Source: Bifidobacterium breve (GTDB taxonomy: Bacteria > Actinomycetota > Thermoleophilia > Miltoncostaeales > Miltoncostaeaceae). Taken from it: 40,395 nt of DNA. The stretch lies in contig CAMAVU010000008.1 of the NCBI GenBank assembly GCA_945861935.1, forward strand, positions 1 through 40,395. The letters are read 5' to 3'. The notes below the pieces were generated by a model. The model did not search any database. It was given only the letters and a program-made list of their open reading frames with translations, and was not told the DNA's origin. Below, in pieces: positions 32,247 to 38,205 of this stretch. Position 1 is the stretch's first letter, and every line of letters begins with the position of its first letter. The position numbers and the translations under genes were made by a program.

Positions 32247-32755
32247 CGTGACTCACCGGGCACGGGGCGGATGTCCCACTCCACGTGCCCCGTGCGGTAG
32301 TCGAGCAGGCCGATGACCTGCTCCGGCCCGCCCCTGACCCGGCCGGTCACGACCCAGTTGAGTCCATGGTCGGGGCGCGCTTCCCCTCGTGTCCCGGCGG
32401 GCTCCACGCCCCCCGCGGGCACGGGGACGTCCCAGATGGCCGGGATGGTCTTGAGCGCGGCCCCGGATGCCACCGCGGGGGCCCCCGCCCAGACCTGCGA
32501 TGCCTGCTGCATGGCGGCATCGGCGGTGCCAAGGCGCGGGTTGCGGGACGCGGTCACGGCCTCCCAGAGGAAGGCCCAGCCCGAGGCAGGGTTTGCGAGG
32601 TGCCCGGATGCCTGTCCCTCCGCGTAGCCGACGGCCACGAACGAGGGTGCCCAGACCACGGCGACGACGCCCGCGATCATCAGGACCGAAGCGGCGGGAC
32701 CGGGGATGCGACGCGAGCGGCGGATGTCAGCGGTGGGCATGGCGACTGCGGGCAC
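32243..32755 (-). CDS. Single-pass membrane protein upstream of the PBP gene, unknown
   Basis: A 170-residue protein with a basic N-terminus (DIRRSRRIPG), one helix at about 20-43, and an extracytoplasmic part without a recognised domain. It contains GLNWVVTGRVRGGPEQVIGLLDYRTGHVEWDIRPVP near the C-terminus, which may be a small beta-sheet domain. It shares an ATGA overlap with the penicillin-binding protein gene and is probably co-translated with it, so an accessory role in wall synthesis is possible. GTG at 32755 is favoured because TATACT lies 8 nt upstream; an ATG five codons later is the alternative. Confidence 0.65.
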   Translation of the reverse strand: MPAVAMPTADIRRSRRIPGPAASVLMIAGVVAVVWAPSFVAVGYAEGQASGHLANPASGWAFLWEAVTASRNPRLGTADAAMQQASQVWAGAPAVASGAALKTIPAIWDVPVPAGGVEPAGTRGEARPDHGLNWVVTGRVRGGPEQVIGLLDYRTGHVEWDIRPVPGESR

Positions 32756-32769
32756 GGCTACCGAGTATA
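32756..32769 (-). promoter_or_regulatory. Candidate -10 for leaderless transcription of the PBP operon
   Basis: Consensus TATACT (32769-32764 on the minus strand) is followed by 8 nt and GTG at 32755, with no Shine-Dalgarno sequence. A 6-bp-arm inverted repeat (GCGGAC-5-GTCCGC, 32784-32800) sits just upstream, between the divergent promoters. Confidence 0.55.
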
Positions 32770-32809
32770 GGACTGCGTCTCTGGCGGACCCTTCGTCCGC
32801 GTTGCTCCA

Positions 32810-32823
32810 TACCCTTTCGTGCG
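32810..32823 (+). promoter_or_regulatory. Candidate -10 for leaderless transcription of the HAD gene
   Basis: TACCCT (32810-32815) is followed by 8 nt and the ATG at 32824, without a Shine-Dalgarno sequence. It is divergent from the PBP-operon promoter and shares the inverted repeat at 32784-32800. Confidence 0.45.
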
Positions 32824-33504
32824 ATGGCCCACCCCCGACCCAGTCTCGTGCTGTTCGATGCCTTCGGAACGCTCATCGGCGTGGAGCCCCCGGTCCCTGC
32901 GCTCGCAGCCCTCCTCGCGGATGCGGGGTACCCCCACGACGAGGACGTGGTCGCGGCCGCCCTCAGCGAGGAGATCCTCCACTACCGGGCACGCATGCAT
33001 ATCGCGCGGGATCCTGCCGGGCTGTCCGCCCTGCGGGGGGAGTGCGGCGCGGTCCTGGCCAGAGCCCTCGGACCCGGTGCGCCGGATGCCGCCACGACCA
33101 CGACCATGCTGGTGGAATCACTGCGATTCCGGTTGCAGGATGATGCCCTTCCGGCCTTGGAGGCGCTCCAGGCCGCGGGTATCCGCGTGGGCGTGGTGAG
33201 CAACTGGGACTGTGCCCTGCCCGATCACCTGGCCCGACTCGGGGTGGCAGGCCGCTTCGATGTGATCGCGGTGAGTGCCGTGGTGGGCGCAGCCAAGCCC
33301 GATCCCGCGATCTTCCGGCATGCCCTCCATGAGGCGGGGGTGGAGCCTGCTCGGGCCGTCCACGTGGGTGACCGGCGGGTCGAGGACTACGACGGGGCGC
33401 TGGGCGCGGGGCTGCGGGCCCTGCTGCTGGACCGCTCCGGCACATCGCAGGGTCCCGCTGTCATCACCACCCTCGCCGCGGTTCCCGGGAGAGTGGCAGC
33501 GTGA
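32824..33504 (+). CDS. HAD-superfamily hydrolase (subfamily IA)
   Basis: A 226-residue HAD enzyme. Motif I is VLFDAFGTLIG (nucleophile Asp, with the second acidic position replaced by Phe as in haloacid-dehalogenase-like members), motif II VGVVSNWD, motif III Lys in AAKPDPAIF, and motif IV HVGDRRVEDYDGALGAG. The helical cap lies between residues about 18 and 95. It probably acts as a phosphatase or similar hydrolase in the cytoplasm; the substrate is unknown. The ATG is favoured by the TACCCT box. The 3' end shares GTGA with the following small membrane gene. Confidence 0.85.
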   Translation: MAHPRPSLVLFDAFGTLIGVEPPVPALAALLADAGYPHDEDVVAAALSEEILHYRARMHIARDPAGLSALRGECGAVLARALGPGAPDAATTTTMLVESLRFRLQDDALPALEALQAAGIRVGVVSNWDCALPDHLARLGVAGRFDVIAVSAVVGAAKPDPAIFRHALHEAGVEPARAVHVGDRRVEDYDGALGAGLRALLLDRSGTSQGPAVITTLAAVPGRVAA

Positions 33505-33752
33505 AGAACGGCCTCGCCACCTACCTCCCGCGTGGCGGGGTTCTGTGCACCCTTGGCGCCGTGTACGTGCTCTCGTTCATCGTGGGGGCCGACCCCCTGC
33601 CCGCCGCCCCCGTGGTCGCCGTCCTGTCATTCGCCGTGGTCGGCACGTGGCAGACGCTGCGTTCGCCATTGCCCGTCACGCGGGTACCCGCGGATGGAGT
33701 GATGGCCGCCGTGATGGCCACCTGCGCCTGCCTGTTCCTCGCGCGCGAGTAG
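33501..33752 (+). CDS. Small membrane protein; probably the N-terminal part of a broken gene
   Basis: An 83-residue open frame starting with GTG (GTGA overlap with the HAD stop) and ending at TAG 33750-33752. It has helices at about 11-29, 36-52 and 66-80. The same frame continues after the TAG for more than 200 bp with typical membrane-protein sequence, so this is more likely the first part of a larger gene interrupted by a stop codon than a complete protein. No family is recognised. Confidence 0.5.
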   Translation: MKNGLATYLPRGGVLCTLGAVYVLSFIVGADPLPAAPVVAVLSFAVVGTWQTLRSPLPVTRVPADGVMAAVMATCACLFLARE

Positions 33753-34175
33753 GCGATCCCGCCACTCGTGGCGGTGGCGGCGTACGCCGGTGCGTTTGTC
33801 GGCCTCCTCACTCCCAACATCACGCCGGGGTGGTGGCGGGTGGCAGGGGCAGGTGCCGTGGCAGGTGCCCTGTGGATGCTCATCGGGCCGGCGGTGTTCG
33901 ACGGGGTGGGTGGCCGGGTGGGGGTCGTCGCCTTCATGGGGTCGGCGGTCATGTACCGGGTGGCGGATCTGGCGGGAGCCGGTACAGCGCGCTCCTCGTG
34001 CCGTCCGTGGACGGGATGGCGCACATCGCCGTCGTGCCCATCGGGGCGGCAGCAGCCGTGACCACCTGGACGCTGATGCGGCGTGCGGGCGGGGGGATGT
34101 ACCCGACCTCGGGGTTGCCGGCGCCCGTGGTGTGTGGTGGCATCGCGATGGCGGCGCTGCGTAGCGGTGGTGTGG
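33753..34175 (+). pseudogene. Remnant of a polytopic membrane protein (in-frame stop plus frameshift)
   Basis: Directly after the TAG at 33750 the same frame reads PPLVAVAAYAGAFVGLLTPN, then WRVAGAGAVAGALWMLIGP and VGVVAFMGSAVMYRVADLAGAG, all hydrophobic and Gly/Ala-rich. At about 33965-34000 the sensible reading passes to the third frame: YSALLVPSVDGMAHIAVVPI, GAAAAVTTWTLMRR and YPTSGLPAPVVCGG. Together with the 83-residue part this would make a membrane protein of about 220 residues. The end is unclear because it runs to the convergent CsoR-family gene. A sequencing error could explain one lesion, less easily both. Confidence 0.55.
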
Positions 34176-34460
34176 CTAGCGGGACAGCCGGGTGTGCCGC
34201 AGCAGGGTCGCCAGCCCCTCCTCGAGCCCGGCGGCGCACAACGTGCCATCGGTCTGCTGGCACTGGCGCAGCCGCTCGCCGATGAGGTGCAGCCCCACCT
34301 GATCGACGGCTGCGGTGACGGCGGCCAGTTGCACGAGGACATCGTCGCAGGATGCGCCCTCGTCCAGCATGCGCTGGACGCCGCGCAGTTGCCCCTCGGC
34401 GCGGCGCAGGCGCTTCTGGATCTGATCGCGGGTGGGCGGCCCGGAGGCCGTCGTGGCCAT
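34176..34460 (-). CDS. CsoR/RcnR-family (DUF156) transcriptional repressor lacking the copper-site His
   Basis: A 94-residue all-helical regulator. The DNA-binding face RDQIQKRLRRAEGQLRGVQRML is followed by Cys38 in SCDDVLVQLAAVTAA and Cys67 in RLRQC, 29 residues apart as in copper CsoR (Cys36/Cys65 in the M. tuberculosis protein). The copper ligand His61 aligns with Arg63, while a His lies five residues earlier (His58). Two Cys without the His is the pattern of persulfide-sensing CstR-type proteins. It is the last gene of the trxB-trxA-zinc-ribbon operon, 4 nt after the previous stop. The ATG at 34460 is preferred to the longer open frame, which is Pro/Ala-rich shadow. Confidence 0.85.
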   Translation of the reverse strand: MATTASGPPTRDQIQKRLRRAEGQLRGVQRMLDEGASCDDVLVQLAAVTAAVDQVGLHLIGERLRQCQQTDGTLCAAGLEEGLATLLRHTRLSR

Positions 34461-34464
34461 GGTC

Positions 34465-34713
34465 CTAGTGCCCCCCGCAGCCACAGCCGCCGTGGTGGTG
34501 GCCGGAGACGGGGGGGGAGGCACTCGCGACGGCTCCCGCGGCGTGGCCACGTGAGGTCTGGCTGCTCGACCGGCAGGTGACGAAGCCGGTGATCATCTGC
34601 TCGGCAGGGGCGCCGCACGACGGGCACACCCGGTCCTCATCGCGCAGGAACCCCTGGCGGAACACCTCAAACGCGTTGGTGCATCCCGTGCACCGCAGGT
34701 CGTAGGTCGGCAT
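34465..34713 (-). CDS. FmdB-type zinc-ribbon protein with a His/Gly/Cys-rich tail
   Basis: An 82-residue protein. MPTYDLRCTGCTNAFEVF and CPSCGAPAEQMI form the two CxxC knuckles of the FmdB/CxxC_CxxC_SSSS zinc ribbon. The family usually ends in a Ser/Gly-rich tail; here it ends GHHHGGCGCGGH, a strong potential metal- or thiol-reactive site. It lies between trxA (4-nt gap) and the CsoR-family gene (4-nt gap), so a role in redox or metal/sulfur handling is plausible. Function of the family is uncertain. Confidence 0.82.
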   Translation of the reverse strand: MPTYDLRCTGCTNAFEVFRQGFLRDEDRVCPSCGAPAEQMITGFVTCRSSSQTSRGHAAGAVASASPPVSGHHHGGCGCGGH

Positions 34714-34717
34714 GCGC

Positions 34718-35035
34718 TCAGGCGAGCCCGAGGGCCTGTTCGATGCCGGCCCGCGGCATGGCGCCGACCGCGTGCTTCACCAGTTGCCCGCCCTCGAACA
34801 GCCCGATGAACGGGATGCCCTGGATGCCGTAGGCCTGTGCGATGTCGGGGGCCTCGTCAACGTTCACCTTCGCCACGACGATGTCATCGCGGTCGTTCGC
34901 GATCTCCTCGATGACGGGGCCGATCATGCGGCATGGGCCGCACCACGGTGCCCAGAAGTCCACGAGCACCGGCTGCTCGCTTTCGAGCACGAGGCCCTGG
35001 AAGGTGTCGCTGGTGATCTCGATGACGTCGCCCAT
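34718..35035 (-). CDS. trxA: Thioredoxin
   Basis: A 105-residue thioredoxin with the active site WCGPC (Cys32/Cys35) in LVDFWAPWCGPCRMIGP, the buried-Asp region VAKVNVDEAPDIAQAYGI and the cis-Pro in GIQGIPFIGLFEGGQLV. It reduces cytoplasmic disulfides and is recycled by the reductase encoded 12 nt upstream. A GGGGAG ribosome-binding site lies 5 nt before the ATG. Confidence 0.96.
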   Translation of the reverse strand: MGDVIEITSDTFQGLVLESEQPVLVDFWAPWCGPCRMIGPVIEEIANDRDDIVVAKVNVDEAPDIAQAYGIQGIPFIGLFEGGQLVKHAVGAMPRAGIEQALGLA

Positions 35036-35047
35036 CAGGTCTCCCCG

Positions 35048-36016
35048 TCAGTCGGCGGACGCGCCTGCGCCCGCGTGGTCGGCGGCCGGGGCCGGGTTGG
35101 CCTCAAGCCATCTCTCGGCATCAATCGCCGCCATGCAGCCGGTGCCCGCGGCGGTCACGGCCTGCCGGTAGGTGGTGTCCTGCACGTCGCCGCACGCGAA
35201 CACCCCGTCAATGCTGGTGACGGTGCTCCCCGGCTGGGTGAGCACGTAGCCCTCGGAGTCCATGTCGAGGATGTCCGTGAACAGCGATGTGCTGGGCTGG
35301 TGCCCGATTGCCACGAACATCGCCGCGGCGGGGATCACGTCCTCCGTGCCGGTGTCTGCGTCCTTCACGCGCACCCCGGTGACCACCTGGTCCCCCTCGA
35401 CGTCCTCGACGACCGAGCCCCACCGAACGGTGATCCTGGGATGGTCGAGGGCACGCGCGGCCATGATTGCGGATGCCCGGAACTCGTGGCGCCGATGCAC
35501 GATGGTGACGCTCTCGCACATGCGCGTGAGGAACAGGGCCTCTTCCATCGCGGTGTCGCCGCCACCCACCACGACCACCGGCTTGTCCTTGAAGAAGAAG
35601 CCGTCACAGGTGGCGCAGGCGCTGACGCCCCTCCCCATCAGGCGCTGCTCGCCCTCGATCCCGAGCCACTTCGCCGACGCGCCCGTGGACACGATGATGG
35701 CGTTGCCTTCGTGCTCGGCGTCTCCGACCCACACGCGGAACGGGCGCCGGGACAGGTCAATGCGGGTCACATCGGCGGTGATGAAGCGGGTGCCGAAGCG
35801 CTCGGCCTGGGCGCGGAACAGCTGCATCATCTCCGGGCCCTCGATTCCGTCCGGGAAGCCCGGGTAGTTCTCGACGTCCGTGGTGATCATCAACTGGCCG
35901 CCGGCGCCGTAGCCCTCGATCACGAGCGGCTCCAGTCCCGCGCGCGCGGCATAGATGGCGGCCGTCAGACCCGCCGGTCCGCTGCCGATGATGATCACCT
36001 CGTTGACGTCCGCCAC
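35048..36016 (-). CDS. trxB: Thioredoxin reductase
   Basis: A 322-residue FAD/NADPH flavoprotein. FAD-binding VIIIGSGPAGLTAAIYAARAG at the N-terminus, the redox pair CATC (about residues 134-137) in GVSACATCDGFFF, NADPH-binding VVVGGGDTAMEEALFL, and the C-terminal FAD motif GVFACGDVQDTTYRQAVTAAGTG. It transfers electrons from NADPH to thioredoxin. The GTG at 36016 has the ribosome-binding site GGAGGGGGG about 5 nt upstream and is preferred to the TTG one codon earlier. The start region overlaps a palindrome resembling CsoR-family operators. Confidence 0.95.
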   Translation of the reverse strand: MADVNEVIIIGSGPAGLTAAIYAARAGLEPLVIEGYGAGGQLMITTDVENYPGFPDGIEGPEMMQLFRAQAERFGTRFITADVTRIDLSRRPFRVWVGDAEHEGNAIIVSTGASAKWLGIEGEQRLMGRGVSACATCDGFFFKDKPVVVVGGGDTAMEEALFLTRMCESVTIVHRRHEFRASAIMAARALDHPRITVRWGSVVEDVEGDQVVTGVRVKDADTGTEDVIPAAAMFVAIGHQPSTSLFTDILDMDSEGYVLTQPGSTVTSIDGVFACGDVQDTTYRQAVTAAGTGCMAAIDAERWLEANPAPAADHAGAGASAD

Positions 36017-36018
36017 CA

Positions 36019-36035
36019 ATACCCCCCTCCGGTAT
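36019..36035 (-). promoter_or_regulatory. Putative CsoR-family operator overlapping the trxB ribosome-binding site
   Basis: The coding strand reads ATACCGGAGGGGGGTAT, perfect 5-bp arms ATACC/GGTAT with a 7-bp spacer. From memory this is the arm and spacing form of CsoR-family operators (for example that of B. subtilis copZA). The outer pair TACCC (36020-36024) and GGGTA (36038-36042) gives a second, overlapping palindrome. A TACGCT box (36049-36044) would place the start site at about 36035, inside the operator. The operon's last gene encodes a CsoR-family repressor, so autoregulation is likely. Confidence 0.6.
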
Positions 36036-36049
36036 ATGGGTACAGCGTA

Positions 36050-36646
36050 TCAGGAACGCGGGATGGTGAAGACGAGCCTGTTGCCCGCGCCCCACGGACG
36101 CCGTCCGGCAGCCCAGTACACACGATCCTCGTCCTGCTGGGCGCGCTGGATACGGCGGCCGTCCTCCAGAGTCACGAGGCCCCATGCGAGCAGTACGCCG
36201 ATGACCACGCCCTCTGCCGTGCCGCCGCGCCCGAGCACGGCGACCAGGAAGATCAGCGTGGCGAAGGCCGAGACGAACAGCAGGACGCCGCTGAGGGCCG
36301 CGAACCGGCGCCAGTCGGCCGGAGCGGCGGCGAGCACGCGCGGTCCCTCCGCCGGCTGGGCATCGGGCAGCCGGATGGACGGGAGGCCGCCCTTGCGCAG
36401 CCATGAGCGGAGCAGGGGGAAGAAAATGAGTCCCGTGATGCCCGTGATGGCGCTGAGCACGCCGAGCCACGTCCACGACCAGCCGTCCTCCGAGGTTGCC
36501 TCGAGGATGCCCGAGACGACACCGAGCAGCAGCGCCACCACGATGATCTCGATCGCGTAGAGGCGCGCGAGGCGCGCGTAGTCCCACAGCAGGTCGCGTG
36601 CGCCGATGCGGATGGACACGGGCTTCTGACGTCGCTCTCTCGCCAC
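36050..36646 (-). CDS. Four-helix membrane protein, unknown
   Basis: A 198-residue protein with helices at about 27-48, 58-80, 112-134 and 138-155, a basic N-terminus (ARERRQKPVS) and a hydrophilic C-terminus (RRIQRAQQDEDRVYWAAGRRPWG). No family motif is recognised. It lies 33 nt upstream of trxB on the same strand and divergent from the MFS gene. GTG at 36646 is chosen because TAGCCT lies 8 nt upstream. Confidence 0.65.
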   Translation of the reverse strand: MARERRQKPVSIRIGARDLLWDYARLARLYAIEIIVVALLLGVVSGILEATSEDGWSWTWLGVLSAITGITGLIFFPLLRSWLRKGGLPSIRLPDAQPAEGPRVLAAAPADWRRFAALSGVLLFVSAFATLIFLVAVLGRGGTAEGVVIGVLLAWGLVTLEDGRRIQRAQQDEDRVYWAAGRRPWGAGNRLVFTIPRS

Positions 36647-36660
36647 GGCGGCGAAGGCTA
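36647..36660 (-). promoter_or_regulatory. Candidate -10 for leaderless transcription of the membrane-protein gene
   Basis: TAGCCT (36660-36655 on the minus strand) is followed by 8 nt and GTG at 36646; no Shine-Dalgarno sequence. It is back-to-back with the promoter-like box of the divergent MFS gene about 22 bp away. Confidence 0.45.
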
Positions 36661-36681
36661 GTCCGCGTTCGGCTCCGGGGG

Positions 36682-36696
36682 TATACGGTGGAGCGC
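36682..36696 (+). promoter_or_regulatory. Candidate -10 for the MFS/rlmN operon
   Basis: TATACG (36682-36687; or TACGGT at 36684-36689) lies 9 (or 7) nt before the GTG at 36697. The box sits within the palindrome GTATAC. No Shine-Dalgarno sequence at usable spacing precedes this GTG. Confidence 0.45.
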
Positions 36697-38205
36697 GTGC
36701 AGGAACCCATGCTTCCCGCGCGCCTGCGTGCGGTCCGCGCCCGCCTGAGGGCGAGCCCGCGCTGGCGGTGGATGGCCATGACCGTGGTGGCCGGGGGCAT
36801 GATGCTGTCGGTGCTGAACATCAGCATCGTCAACATCGCCCTGCCCGATATCTCGAGCGACTTCGACGTGGGCGTGTCCGCGGCGGGATGGGTGGTGACG
36901 GGGTTCCTCGTCACCCAGGCGGTGCTGCTCCCCATCGCGGGGCGGGCAGGCGACCTGTACGGCCGCCGCCGGATATTCGTGCTCGGCGTGCTCGTGATGG
37001 TCGTGGCGTCGGCCCTGTGCGCGCTGGCGTGGAACGAACCCTCGCTCGTGGTGTTCCGCATCCTTCAGGGCGTGGGTGCCTCAGCGATGGCCCCCACCGC
37101 GTATGCGTACGCCGCCATCCTCTTCCCGCCCGGCGAGCGCGGCCGGGCGATCGGCATCCTGACGGCCATCATCACGGTGGCGCCGGTGGTGTCGCTCAAT
37201 CTCGCCGGCCTGCTGGTGGGGGTATGGGGATGGCGGAGCGTCTTCTGGTTCACGCCCGTCGTCGGTGGTCTGGTCCTGGTGGGCGCCGCGCTGGTGATGC
37301 ATCGCCGTCCGCCGGGTCCGAAGCGACCGTTCGATCTGGCAGGCGCGGCGCTGGCTGCACTCGGTCTGTTCCCGATCCTCACTGCGCTGGCAGGCGCGGC
37401 GAGTTGGGGCTGGGCATCGCCGCGCGTCCTGCTCCTGCTTGCCCTGGGCGGGGTCGGCCTCGCCCTGTTCGTGTGGCGCGAGTCGCACGCGGCCGACCCC
37501 ATGATCGACCTCGGCCTGCTGCGCTTGAGGACGGTCCGCAACCCCAACCTGACCGGGTTCTGCGTGGGGGCTGCGATGTTCGGGACCCTGCTGCTGCTGC
37601 CCTTCTACTTCACTTCGGTGCTGGGGTACAGCGACGTGCTGCTGTCGCTCGCCATCACCCCCATCGCGCTCTGCTTCATGGTCGGATCGCCGATGTCGGG
37701 GCGCTTGCTCAACCGTGCCGGGAGCGACCGGATGCTGCGGATCGCGCTGGTCACGGCAATCATCGGGGCGGTGGTGCTGGCATGGGGCTTCACGTCTGAG
37801 GCGTACCCCCTGGTACTCCCCGGCATGGTCGTGCTCGCCCTCGGTCTGGCCATGTCCACAGCGCCGGTGACCACCACCGTCATCCACGAGGTGCCCGAGG
37901 ACCGGCTCGGGGTGGCGTCGTCCCTGCCCAACGTGTCGCGCTACGCGGGCGGGGCGCTTGGCGGGGCGCTGCTCAGCACCGTGGTGGCGATGTCCATCCC
38001 TGCCACCGTCACCGCCCAGGATGGCCTGGTGTCGGCGTCGCTGCGTGCCGAGGTGGCGGGCGGAATGCGTACGGCCCTCCTGGTGGCCGCCGGGATCCTC
38101 GTTCTCGGGGCGATCGCGGCGTTCCGTGTGCCACGGGTGCTCGGGCCGGGGGCGACGATCGCAGCACGCGTGACCGGGACTGCGGCGACGCGTGGCGGCC
38201 GGTGA
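36697..38205 (+). CDS. MFS transporter, DHA2-like (14 TM) drug/proton antiporter type
   Basis: A 502-residue protein with about 14 helices. After helix 1 (MAMTVVAGGMMLSVLNISIVNIALPDIS) comes the DHA2 motif AAGWVVTGFLVTQAVLLPIAGRAGDLYGRRRIFVLG (motif A, between helices 2 and 3), then FRILQGVGASAMAPTAYAYAA (motif B-like Arg) and GRAIGILTAIITVAPVVSLNLAGLL (motif C-like). It likely exports small hydrophobic or drug-like compounds with proton exchange. The frame is open back to 36598; GTG 36697 is chosen from the -10-like box, with ATG 36709 as alternative. It ends GTGA with the next transporter. Confidence 0.87.
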   Translation: MQEPMLPARLRAVRARLRASPRWRWMAMTVVAGGMMLSVLNISIVNIALPDISSDFDVGVSAAGWVVTGFLVTQAVLLPIAGRAGDLYGRRRIFVLGVLVMVVASALCALAWNEPSLVVFRILQGVGASAMAPTAYAYAAILFPPGERGRAIGILTAIITVAPVVSLNLAGLLVGVWGWRSVFWFTPVVGGLVLVGAALVMHRRPPGPKRPFDLAGAALAALGLFPILTALAGAASWGWASPRVLLLLALGGVGLALFVWRESHAADPMIDLGLLRLRTVRNPNLTGFCVGAAMFGTLLLLPFYFTSVLGYSDVLLSLAITPIALCFMVGSPMSGRLLNRAGSDRMLRIALVTAIIGAVVLAWGFTSEAYPLVLPGMVVLALGLAMSTAPVTTTVIHEVPEDRLGVASSLPNVSRYAGGALGGALLSTVVAMSIPATVTAQDGLVSASLRAEVAGGMRTALLVAAGILVLGAIAAFRVPRVLGPGATIAARVTGTAATRGGR

